5,976 nt of DNA from Mariprofundus sp. (GTDB lineage: Bacteria; Pseudomonadota; Zetaproteobacteria; Mariprofundales; Mariprofundaceae). Position 1 is the first letter of the stretch. Each line of letters opens with the position of its first letter. Shown piece by piece: positions 1-5,249 of the stretch. The notes beneath the pieces were generated by a model, which was not told where the DNA came from, searched no databases, and saw only the letters and a list, made by a program, of their open reading frames with translations. Location of the stretch: assembly GCA_030951065.1 (NCBI GenBank), contig JAUZQH010000041.1, positions 1-5,976 of the forward strand, given 5' to 3'. The translations under genes were made by a program, and so were the position numbers.

Positions 1-325
1 CGTTGTAAAATGATAGAATTTTATCGTTTAACGGTGCTTTTTTTATTCCTTGAATATGCAATGCTCGAAATGCAAAAAACCATGAGGACAATAACCCTAA
101 TAACACCGATGAAGCTAACACCACGAGAAGGCTATCTACACAACTGCTTATGGGAACTAAATCTCCAAATATTTGTCTTCCAGTAAGGGCATAAACAGCG
201 AGTAAAGATGTGATGACCGTTATAAATCTTGCTGCTTTATCTTCAACTCTACTAAATCTAGCTATTTCTTCATCGAAGACATATTTTGAGTGATTAAATA
301 ATGCTTCATATTTGTCCATATTCAT
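1..325 (-). CDS. Hypothetical membrane protein with two predicted TM segments, N-terminal part only (runs off the window)
   Basis: An uninterrupted frame of 108 codons starts at ATG 325-323 and is still open at base 1, so the C-terminus is missing. An in-frame TAA lies directly before this ATG; a second Met at codon 3 (319-317) is an alternative start. Residues 3-33 form a charged, probably helical segment (DKYEALFNHSKYVFDEE, then RVEDKAARF). Two hydrophobic stretches follow, about 34-54 and 63-89, then a basic stretch with KKAPLND. A charged helix ending in a KA-R motif, then a TM hairpin, resembles the general plan of SLATT-like two-TM effectors and other uncharacterised accessory membrane proteins, but I cannot assign a family. 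The gene is AT-rich (about 35% GC over 1-300 by hand count), unlike the GC-richer genes to its right, which suggests acquisition. The Shine-Dalgarno is poor (GTGAG close to the start). That it is a real gene is likely; any function is unknown. Confidence 0.7.
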   Translation of the reverse strand, partial: MNMDKYEALFNHSKYVFDEEIARFSRVEDKAARFITVITSLLAVYALTGRQIFGDLVPISSCVDSLLVVLASSVLLGLLSSWFFAFRALHIQGIKKAPLNDKILSFYN

Positions 326-351
326 TTACTCACTTTCATGCCTAACAATGT

Positions 352-381
352 GAATATGAGTAACAGCTATTCCTCATATTC
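352..381. repeat. 9-bp inverted repeat before the AT-rich membrane gene, possible operator or leader hairpin
   Basis: GAATATGAG at 352-360 is matched by CTCATATTC at 373-381, a perfect 9-bp dyad with a 12-nt spacer; two further A-T pairs can form inside the spacer. It lies 27-56 nt upstream of the ATG of the partial membrane gene. It could be a repressor site or a 5'-leader hairpin. A TATATA stretch lies next to it on the minus strand (about 385-390), but I found no convincing -35 box, so no promoter is called. Confidence 0.4.
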
Positions 382-430
382 CTTGTATATAGGCGGAACA
401 ATTTTCCACCGTATTTCATATTAAAGCCAA

Positions 431-466
431 AAAGGGGAAAGGAAGGGCTGCCAAGTGCTTTGGCAG
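431..466 (-). terminator. Hairpin downstream of hisE, possible transcription terminator
   Basis: A 7-bp stem (CTGCCAA at 448-454 with TTGGCAG at 460-466, 5-nt loop) lies 23 nt past the hisE stop. On the minus strand it is followed by a pyrimidine-rich tail (CCCTTCCTTTCCCCTTTT). The tail is not a clean U-run, so this is at best a moderate intrinsic terminator. Its position at the end of the his genes, just before the change to AT-rich DNA, supports the role. Confidence 0.45.
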
Positions 467-489
467 TCTTGCATGGGGGTGGTTGTCTG

Positions 490-804
490 TTAGCGGGATG
501 CCTTTTCATCATGGCCGGAGATGCCGAAGCGGCGTGCCAGTTCATTGAGGATATCATCCGGGCTTAGACCTTTCTGGGCCAGCATGACCATGGAATGAAA
601 CCACAGATCAGCAGTTTCGTAGATGATCTGCTCTCTATCGTTGTTTTTGGCTGCAATGATGGTTTCTACAGCCTCCTCACCGATTTTTTCCAGCATTTTG
701 TCCGGTTTGGCGTATAACGATGCCACATAGGACGAATCGGGGGATTCGGATTTTCGGGCTTCCAGTACGGCGGCCAACTCTTTCAGGATTTCATTACTAT
801 TCAC
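490..804 (-). CDS. hisE: Phosphoribosyl-ATP pyrophosphatase (HisE)
   Basis: This cytoplasmic enzyme hydrolyses phosphoribosyl-ATP to phosphoribosyl-AMP and pyrophosphate, the second step of histidine synthesis. The 104-residue product is the normal length for stand-alone HisE and is all-alpha in character. It carries the MazG-like metal-binding acidic motifs: EKIGEEAVE at about 39-47 and ETADLWFH at about 63-70. The start is GTG at 804-802, which overlaps the hisI stop as GTGA. GAGGAG sits about 8 nt upstream inside the hisI 3' end, so translation is probably coupled to hisI. The tail after GISGHDEK is short and hydrophilic. Separate hisI and hisE is the arrangement of many proteobacteria, in contrast to the fused enterobacterial enzyme. 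Confidence 0.95.
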   Translation of the reverse strand: MNSNEILKELAAVLEARKSESPDSSYVASLYAKPDKMLEKIGEEAVETIIAAKNNDREQIIYETADLWFHSMVMLAQKGLSPDDILNELARRFGISGHDEKASR

Positions 805-1157
805 TTCATTGGCTCCTCAATCGTGACCCATTCGCCATGCTGCTGTTGCTGATAAAAGCAGGATTTGCGGTTGGTGTGGCAGGCCGGGCCAGTCTGCCCG
901 ATTTTCAGCAGCAGGGTGTCGCCATCGCAGTCCAGAAACATATCGATCACTTTTTGCACATGGCCGGACGATTCACCTTTCTTCCATTGTTTCCGGCGTG
1001 AGCGGGAATAATAGTGAGCGAAACCGGTTGCCAGTGTCTGTTCAAAAGCCTCTTCATTCATCCAGGCCATCATCAGCACACGACCGGTTTCCGCGTCCTG
1101 TGCGATGGCAGGCACCAGCCCTGCTTCGTTGAATTTGATCTGGCTTAGCAGGCTCAT
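801..1157 (-). CDS. hisI: Phosphoribosyl-AMP cyclohydrolase (HisI)
   Basis: HisI opens the adenine ring of phosphoribosyl-AMP, the third step of histidine synthesis, acting on the product of the neighbouring HisE. With the start at 1157 ([10 protein letters not shown]) the protein has 118 residues, typical for the single-domain enzyme. Visible landmarks are [15 protein letters not shown] (20-34), SRSR (51-54), KGESSGHVQ (60-68), and the metal site LDCDGD (75-80) with Cys77, Cys93 and Cys100 and Asp76, Asp78 and Asp80. A longer frame from 1244 reads into the repeat element ([11 protein letters not shown]) and is unlike HisI N-termini, so I reject that start. The chosen ATG has no good Shine-Dalgarno: AAGGA is about 15 nt away and only GGGCG is nearer. 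This fits a gene that once depended on coupling to hemL. The stop overlaps hisE by 4 nt. Confidence 0.95.
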   Translation of the reverse strand: MSLLSQIKFNEAGLVPAIAQDAETGRVLMMAWMNEEAFEQTLATGFAHYYSRSRRKQWKKGESSGHVQKVIDMFLDCDGDTLLLKIGQTGPACHTNRKSCFYQQQQHGEWVTIEEPMK

Positions 1158-1159
1158 GC
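1152..1159. repeat. Left copy of an 8-bp direct repeat (putative target-site duplication)
   Basis: GCTCATGC is repeated exactly at 1364-1371, with flanking bases differing on both sides. This copy contains the hisI start codon (CAT at 1155-1157 on the plus strand). See the element at 1160-1363. Confidence 0.5.
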
Positions 1160-1173
1160 AATGCGCCCGTTGT

Positions 1174-1210
1174 CCTTTCTTTGTCCCCCAAAGAAAGAAC
1201 GAAAGAAAGG
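1174..1210. repeat. CTTTCTTT-type palindrome with two alternative stems
   Basis: CTTTCTTTG at 1175-1183 pairs with CAAAGAAAG at 1189-1197 (9 bp, loop TCCCC). The same left arm, CCTTTCTTT at 1174-1182, pairs equally well with AAAGAAAGG at 1202-1210. The two structures are mutually exclusive. From memory, intergenic palindromes of this CTTTCTTT/AAAGAAAG kind are common in proteobacterial genomes; this needs a database comparison. Confidence 0.65.
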
Positions 1211-1212
1211 GG

Positions 1213-1327
1213 CTCGCGGGTCGAGATGAATTCCCTTGCTGCAATATTCAAAATCGGTGCGGAATAAAACACGAATTCCGCACAGGTTCCATTTTGAATA
1301 TTGCAGCAAGGCATCTCTACAAGCGAG
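1213..1327. repeat. Long imperfect inverted duplication (large hairpin) between hemL and hisI
   Basis: The core arms at 1234-1254 and 1291-1311 are perfect 21-bp complements. Inside them GTGCGGAAT (1257-1265) pairs with ATTCCGCAC (1275-1283) around a 9-nt loop, leaving a 2 x 7-nt internal loop. Outside the core, GAGATG (1223-1228) pairs with CATCTC (1312-1317), the left arm carrying five extra bases AATTC (1229-1233). Further out CTCGC (1213-1217) pairs with GCGAG (1323-1327) through a partly matched stretch. The arms look like two diverged copies of one unit in opposite orientation. There is no U-run after the hairpin, so it is not a standard terminator. Confidence 0.85.
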
Positions 1328-1363
1328 GGTCAACCAGCTACCTGTCACATTATTTGTAATGGA

Positions 1364-1371
1364 GCTCATGC
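1364..1371. repeat. Right copy of the 8-bp direct repeat (putative target-site duplication)
   Basis: GCTCATGC, identical to 1152-1159. This copy contains the hemL stop codon (TGA at 1368-1366). Joining the two copies would place the hisI ATG over the hemL TGA as ATGA. Confidence 0.5.
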
Positions 1372-2667
1372 TACAAGCTTTGCAAGCGCGCGGGCGGCGG
1401 CGGCAATGGTGTTATCGATGTCTGCATCGGTGTGTGCCGCTGACACGAATGCCGCTTCGTACTGTGAAGGAGCAAGATAGACACCTTCATCGAGCATGGC
1501 ATTGAAATAGCGGCCGAAGAATTCCAGATCGCAATGCTTGCTGACATCCGAACAGCAGCTCACTGCATCAAGCTCGGTAAAGAAGATGGTGAACATGGCA
1601 CCGACCTGATTGGCCACAGCCGGTACACCGGCCTGTTTGCAGCCTTCCAGCAGGCCTTCAATCAGACGTGTTGTTTTGCTTTCCAGAGCGTCATAGAAAC
1701 CCGGTTCACGCAGGCGGGTCAGTGTTTCCAGGCCGGCGCGCATGGCCAGTGGATTGCCGGACAGGGTACCGGCCTGATAAACAGGCCCATCGGGTGAAAT
1801 CCTGCGCATAATGTCTTCGCGGCCACCGTAAGCGCCGACAGGCAGGCCTCCGCCGATAATTTTACCCAGACAAGTCAAATCGGGCATGATGCCGAAACGC
1901 TCCTGCGCACCACCGAGACCGACACGGAAGCCGCACATCACTTCATCGAACACGAGCAGGGCACCTTCGGCATCGCAGATGTCGCGCAGCTGTTGCAGGA
2001 AGCCGTTGTCACCCAGCAGCATCACCCCGGTATTGCCCGGTACCGGTTCCACGATGATGCAGGCGATTTCTCCTTTGTTCTCGTCAAACAGGCGTTGTAC
2101 TGCTTCGATGTCGTTGAACGGGGCGGTCAGTGTCAGCTTTGCATAATCGGCCGGTACGCCGGCGGAGTCGGGCTCGCCAAAGGTGGCAGCGCCACTGCCT
2201 GCTTTCACCAGAAAACCATCGGCATGGCCGTGGTAGCCGCCGTCAAATTTAATGAATTTGTCGCGACCGGTAAAACCGCGCGCCAGTCTTAACGCGCTCA
2301 TGGTGGCTTCCGAACCGGAATTCACGAAACGCACCACATCAATCGACGGCACCAGATCAATGACCAGTCTGGCCAGATCGATTTCCAGTTCACATGGAGC
2401 ACCGAAGCTCATACCTAGTTCAGCTGTTTCCTGCACACCTTTGACGACATCCGGATGTGCATGACCGAGAATCATCGGTCCCCAGGAACCGACATAATCG
2501 ATGTATTGATTGTTATCCACATCCCAGACATAGGCACCGGAAGCGTGATCGAAAAAACGGGGCGTGCCGCCAACTGATTTAAACGCACGAACCGGCGAAT
2601 TGACACCGCCCGGCAACAGTTTTCTGGCCTGATCGAAGTCGTTTTGTGAACGGGTAATATCTGACAT
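1366..2667 (-). CDS. hemL: Glutamate-1-semialdehyde 2,1-aminomutase
   Basis: HemL is a cytoplasmic PLP enzyme that converts glutamate-1-semialdehyde to 5-aminolevulinate, the committed precursor of haem and other tetrapyrroles in the C5 pathway. The 433-residue product is close to the usual length of about 425-430. Landmarks in order are [13 protein letters not shown] (17-29), [15 protein letters not shown] (116-130), the substrate-gating region GGYHGHADG (143-151), [15 protein letters not shown] (241-255) with Asp241 for the PLP nitrogen, the Schiff-base lysine Lys269 in [17 protein letters not shown], and [12 protein letters not shown] (298-309). The C-terminal [18 protein letters not shown] is typical. 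A Cys-containing stretch near [11 protein letters not shown] is locally variable in this family. The start ATG has AAGGA six bases upstream (2674-2678) and a promoter within 60 nt. It is now separated from hisI by the repeat element. Confidence 0.97.
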   Translation of the reverse strand: MSDITRSQNDFDQARKLLPGGVNSPVRAFKSVGGTPRFFDHASGAYVWDVDNNQYIDYVGSWGPMILGHAHPDVVKGVQETAELGMSFGAPCELEIDLARLVIDLVPSIDVVRFVNSGSEATMSALRLARGFTGRDKFIKFDGGYHGHADGFLVKAGSGAATFGEPDSAGVPADYAKLTLTAPFNDIEAVQRLFDENKGEIACIIVEPVPGNTGVMLLGDNGFLQQLRDICDAEGALLVFDEVMCGFRVGLGGAQERFGIMPDLTCLGKIIGGGLPVGAYGGREDIMRRISPDGPVYQAGTLSGNPLAMRAGLETLTRLREPGFYDALESKTTRLIEGLLEGCKQAGVPAVANQVGAMFTIFFTELDAVSCCSDVSKHCDLEFFGRYFNAMLDEGVYLAPSQYEAAFVSAAHTDADIDNTIAAAARALAKLVA

Positions 2668-2696
2668 GAACTATCCTTGTTTTGAGAAATACCGTG

Positions 2697-2725
2697 ACGT
2701 TAGAAAGCGGACAGGTATGTGTCAA
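2697..2725 (-). promoter_or_regulatory. Predicted sigma70 promoter of hemL
   Basis: On the minus strand a consensus -35 box TTGACA (2725-2720) is followed after 17 nt by TAACGT (2702-2697), which keeps the three most conserved -10 positions (T1, A2, T6). The expected transcript start near 2690 gives a short leader of about 23 nt containing the AAGGA ribosome site. The 114-bp gap after the patatin gene supports an independent unit. Confidence 0.5.
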
Positions 2726-2761
2726 TTGTCCTCTTGTTTTATTGCTATAAGGCCAATGATT

Positions 2762-2779
2762 CCGGCAGGGCGATGCCGG
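2762..2779 (-). terminator. GC-rich hairpin right after the patatin stop codon
   Basis: CCGGCA (2762-2767) and TGCCGG (2774-2779) form a 6-bp stem with a 6-nt loop, two bases after the patatin TAA. There is no U-run behind it on the minus strand, so termination is uncertain; it may instead protect the mRNA 3' end. Confidence 0.35.
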
Positions 2780-2781
2780 TA

Positions 2782-3741
2782 TTATTTCTGTGTATTGGTC
2801 CGGGGTTTTGCTTTCAACTCCAGCAACCGGAACCCTCCGCTTGCCAGAGTCCGCTCTACAGCAGCCGTTCCTTCTTCAATCGCTTCCTCAGCACGGTCAA
2901 ACTCCAGCAGTCCCATGTGAGCCAGGTGCGGACTGATCAATATATCGGGCGGGTCGCCGGCCAGCCTGCTTTTGGTAATTCTGTCCTGCATGATATCAAT
3001 CGATGCTGTCATGGTGCCAAACATGCCGGGGGGGCGCTCAGTCTCATTGTCCGGAGGTAAAATGTTTCCGATGCGCTCCCTGATCGGGGACAGTTTATCG
3101 ACTATTTTCTGAATCAGTTCATTCTGCGGAAGATTCAATGCCAGCCTGTTTTCTCTGCCGTTTGCACGCGCTTTATTGCCGATTAATTCACTGTTCAGGT
3201 TTACGGCAATCACTACATCGGCTCCCATGGCGCGGCACATGGATACAGGTACAGGATTGACCAGTCCGCCATCAACCAGCCAGCGGCCATGATCCTGTAT
3301 GGGCGGGAACAGGCCGGGCAGGGCAATGGAGGCGCGCACGGCATTTAACAAAGATCCGGATCGAAACCATACTTCCCGGCCTGCATCCAGATCGGTAGCT
3401 ATTGCACCATAGTTCGGATGCAGGGTTTCTATATCAACATCATCGACGAAATGATAAAATGCCTGTGCCAGTTTATTGCCCTGAATCAGGCCGCTACCCG
3501 TGAGCGAGAGATCGATCAGCCTAATAATATCGGATACTGTCAAATCACGGAGCCAGCTCTCCAGCGTTTCAAGCTGGCCACAGGCCAGAGAAGCTCCGAC
3601 CAGAGCCCCGACCGAACTGCCGCAAACGATATCCGGCTTGATTCCCAATTTTGCCAATTCATGGATGACCCCGATATGAGCCCATCCTCGCGCTGAACCA
3701 CTGCCCAGTGCAAGGCCTATAGATACTTTTCCGGCAGCCAT
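2782..3741 (-). CDS. Patatin-like phospholipase (RssA/NTE type)
   Basis: Patatin-family serine lipases hydrolyse acyl esters of phospholipids or lysophospholipids with a Ser-Asp dyad. This 319-residue protein shows the full set: a glycine-rich oxyanion motif GSGSARG (13-19), the nucleophile motif GSSVG (41-45, Ser43), ASIALPGLFPP (137-147), and DGG (157-159, Asp157) followed by NPVPV. The N-terminus is compact, with no signal peptide or membrane segment, so it is probably cytoplasmic or peripheral. The C-terminal third is a variable helical region (ELIQKIVDKLSPIRERIG, then LEFDRAEEAIEEG). Overall it resembles bacterial RssA, whose substrate is poorly defined. Its ATG overlaps the stop of the M48 gene as TGATG and has no recognisable Shine-Dalgarno, so translation is probably by reinitiation after the protease gene. 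A role in membrane lipid turnover under stress is inferred from context. Confidence 0.9.
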   Translation of the reverse strand: MAAGKVSIGLALGSGSARGWAHIGVIHELAKLGIKPDIVCGSSVGALVGASLACGQLETLESWLRDLTVSDIIRLIDLSLTGSGLIQGNKLAQAFYHFVDDVDIETLHPNYGAIATDLDAGREVWFRSGSLLNAVRASIALPGLFPPIQDHGRWLVDGGLVNPVPVSMCRAMGADVVIAVNLNSELIGNKARANGRENRLALNLPQNELIQKIVDKLSPIRERIGNILPPDNETERPPGMFGTMTASIDIMQDRITKSRLAGDPPDILISPHLAHMGLLEFDRAEEAIEEGTAAVERTLASGGFRLLELKAKPRTNTQK

Positions 3742-4679
3742 CAGTACCAGCTGCTGCGGTTATGCCAAAGCGGTGGCGTGGCGATAGTATGCCATGGTTT
3801 ATAAAATCCGGCCTGGTTGATTCGGAGCTGTTGCTGTTCGGTTGCCAGTGAGTGCAGACGGCGAACGCGCTCCTGTGTGGGGGGATGTGTACGCGCCCAT
3901 GAAGAGCCGGTGTTATGTCGAATTGGAATCAGCCAGTTCCACCAGCGGTTGTTGGATTGTTCCAGTTTAAGCAGTGCACGAGCCAACGCTGCCGGGTTTT
4001 TTGTGATGCGGGCTGCATCAAGATCGGCATCGAACTCCCGGGTGCGCGACAGTGCCAGCTGCAGCAGTGTTGATGCCAGTGGAGCCAGTAACAGCAGCAG
4101 AAGAGCCAGCCAGGGCATTGCGGCGCCGGTCAGCAGCCAGACTGGTAGAAAAATCACCAGTATCAGCCAGCCGGCAGTGGCCAGACTGGAAGTCAGGCGG
4201 GTAATCATATCGGCTGCCATCATCACGTAGAGATCGCCGTTTCGAATATGGCTGATTTCATGAGCCAGAACCGCTGTGATTTCATCCTCATTCAGACTGT
4301 TTAACAGCCCGTCTGTAACCGCGATGAGTGGTTGTCCTTGTTCCTGCATGGCGAATGCATTGGGCGTGGCTGAAGGGATATAAAACAGTAACGGATATTG
4401 AGAAAGCTCAGCGCGTCGGGCCAGCTCTTGCACAATACGGTAAAGCTCCGGCGCACTGTCAAATGGCAATGGGCGGGCATGATGCAGACGCAGGGTTAAC
4501 CATGCAGAAGCACGTGGCGTGAAGAGCAACAACATGCCACAGGTAATCAGCATCAGTAAAAGGGCATCGGAACCGAACAGGCTGGTAGAGAGTGCCAGCA
4601 ACAGCAATAGCATGCCGCCGAGCAGCAGAGCGGTATGCAAACTGTTACGTAGTTTATTTGACTGATGCATGGGTGACAT
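3741..4679 (-). CDS. HtpX-like M48 family membrane zinc metalloprotease
   Basis: M48B proteases such as HtpX are inner-membrane zinc endopeptidases that cut misfolded membrane proteins on the cytoplasmic side. This 312-residue protein has the family plan: two N-terminal TM segments (about 16-35 and 38-55), a soluble part with ATPNAFA (104-110), the zinc motif HEISH (140-144) with catalytic Glu141, two more TM segments (about 168-187 and 188-209), the third zinc ligand Glu215 in SRTREFDAD, and the late motif THPPTQERVRRL (264-275). After this comes an extra tail of about 37 residues rich in Trp, His and Tyr, absent from E. coli HtpX as I recall it. The ATG at 4679 has AGGAG five bases upstream (4689-4685). 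The gene follows hsp20 and overlaps the patatin gene. I leave the symbol empty because other M48B paralogues share these features. Confidence 0.92.
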   Translation of the reverse strand: MSPMHQSNKLRNSLHTALLLGGMLLLLLALSTSLFGSDALLLMLITCGMLLLFTPRASAWLTLRLHHARPLPFDSAPELYRIVQELARRAELSQYPLLFYIPSATPNAFAMQEQGQPLIAVTDGLLNSLNEDEITAVLAHEISHIRNGDLYVMMAADMITRLTSSLATAGWLILVIFLPVWLLTGAAMPWLALLLLLLAPLASTLLQLALSRTREFDADLDAARITKNPAALARALLKLEQSNNRWWNWLIPIRHNTGSSWARTHPPTQERVRRLHSLATEQQQLRINQAGFYKPWHTIATPPLWHNRSSWY

Positions 4680-4696
4680 AGCGTCTCCTGTTTATG

Positions 4697-4727
4697 ATTG
4701 TGGGGCCACGTAAAGCGGCCCCACAAT
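4697..4727 (-). repeat. Strong intercistronic hairpin before the M48 protease gene
   Basis: An 11-bp perfect stem (ATTGTGGGGCC at 4697-4707 with GGCCCCACAAT at 4717-4727) can be extended by a G-U and a C-G pair to leave a 5-nt loop. It ends seven bases before the AGGAG ribosome site of the M48 gene on the minus strand. No U-run follows, so it is more likely an mRNA stability or processing element, or a Rho-independent block of low efficiency, than a classic terminator. Confidence 0.75.
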
Positions 4728-4771
4728 TCGGCCGGGTAGGCCGATTGGTGTGCCCGGGGTTACGATACCCC
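4728..4771 (-). repeat. Two further small hairpins at the end of hsp20
   Basis: TCGGCC (4728-4733) pairs with GGCCGA (4739-4744) around GGGTA. GGGGT (4756-4760) pairs with ACCCC (4767-4771) around a 6-nt loop; the latter reaches into the hsp20 stop codon. Together with 4697-4727 they make three consecutive stems in the roughly 90-nt spacer between hsp20 and the protease gene. Confidence 0.5.
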
Positions 4772-5199
4772 TAGTGGATGGCAATAGCTTTGGGTTTGGC
4801 ACTTTCGCGTTTTGGCAGGCGAACCTCCAGTACGCCATCTTTCATGTTGGCACTCACCTTGTCTGCATCGACGTTTGTCGGCAAGCTGAAGCTGCGTGAG
4901 AACTTGCCATAAGCGCGTTCCACACGATGGACGTTCTCTTCTTTTACTTCTTTCTCGTAACGACGCTCGCCGGATAGTGTTAATACACCATCTTTAACTT
5001 CAAGGTGAATATCTTTTTTATCAATGCCCGGCAATTCAGCCTGTACCAGCAGGGCATCATCAGTCTCACGAATATCAACCCGTGGTGCCCACTGTTCTGT
5101 TTCGCTTGACCTGCCGACATGAGTATCGTCAAGCAGGTTACTGAGTTGACGGTTCATGTTTTCAAGCTCCTGCCATGGAGACCAGCGTGTCAGAGTCAT
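4771..5199 (-). CDS. Small heat-shock protein, Hsp20/alpha-crystallin family
   Basis: Hsp20 proteins are ATP-independent cytoplasmic holdases that form oligomers and keep unfolded proteins soluble for refolding by DnaK and ClpB. The 142 residues comprise an N-terminal arm (MTLTRWSPWQELENMNRQLS), an alpha-crystallin domain from about 36 (WAPRVDIRE) to 130, and a short C-terminal tail. Diagnostic motifs are AELPGIDKKDI (54-64), DGVLTLSGER (70-79), FSRSFSLPTNVD (100-111) and the domain end A-x-x-x-DGVLEVRLPK (117-130). The tail has the oligomerisation I-x-I motif IAI (139-141). The ATG is preceded by AAGGAGGT (5212-5205), a full match to the 16S 3' end at five bases spacing, which predicts strong translation. 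It is the first gene of the run into the M48 protease and patatin. Confidence 0.96.
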   Translation of the reverse strand: MTLTRWSPWQELENMNRQLSNLLDDTHVGRSSETEQWAPRVDIRETDDALLVQAELPGIDKKDIHLEVKDGVLTLSGERRYEKEVKEENVHRVERAYGKFSRSFSLPTNVDADKVSANMKDGVLEVRLPKRESAKPKAIAIH

Positions 5200-5248
5200 A
5201 ATCTACCTCCTTCATGATGATTAGCCCGGATATCTGTTCCGGTAACAG
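5199..5248 (-). promoter_or_regulatory. hsp20 5' leader with weak hairpins around the ribosome site
   Basis: CTGTT (5248-5244) can pair with AACAG (5238-5234). TAATC (5223-5219) can pair with GATTA (5203-5199), which would enclose the AAGGAGGT site and touch the start codon. A heat-sensitive leader is common for hsp20 genes, but these stems are short and AT-rich, and the ROSE or fourU hallmarks are not clear. Confidence 0.2.
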
Positions 5249-5249
5249 G

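Larger units (their letters stand above)
1160..1363. mobile_element. Putative small non-autonomous insertion (about 204 bp) between hemL and hisI
   Basis: This non-coding stretch separates hemL from hisI. It is bounded by the 8-bp direct repeat GCTCATGC and is packed with dyad symmetry: a CTTTCTTT-type hairpin at 1174-1210 and a long inverted duplication at 1213-1327. No transposase is encoded, and no terminal inverted repeats are evident at the exact boundaries (AATGCGCC against TCCATTAC). It is therefore not a standard MITE, and could be a REP/BIME-like palindromic repeat. Short frames inside it are by-products of the repeats: both strands yield the peptide string CCNIQN. The insertion left both the hemL stop and the hisI start intact. 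That the unit is mobile is inferred from the flanking repeat and structure. Confidence 0.5.

Noticed and set aside
342..557. 71-codon frame on the minus strand overlapping hisE
   Set aside because: It begins out of frame inside hisE and crosses the hairpin region; composition is not protein-like and there is no ribosome site.
1158..1244. N-terminal extension of HisI starting at 1244
   Set aside because: The added residues ([11 protein letters not shown] and others) are a translation of the CTTTCTTT repeat and do not resemble HisI, whose homology begins at about [12 protein letters not shown]. The start at 1157 gives the normal length.
1213..1327. Large hairpin as an intrinsic terminator of hemL
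   Set aside because: No U-run follows on the minus strand and the stem is far longer than a terminator; an inverted duplication fits better.
1054..1505. Several short open frames on both strands over the hemL-hisI gap
   Set aside because: They arise from the inverted repeat, which gives the same peptide strings on both strands, and they run out of frame into hisI or hemL. No ribosome sites or recognisable domains.
2666..3060. Plus-strand frames across the hemL-patatin gap
   Set aside because: Largely antisense to the patatin gene, with no domain signal; the gap is better explained by the hemL promoter and a hairpin.
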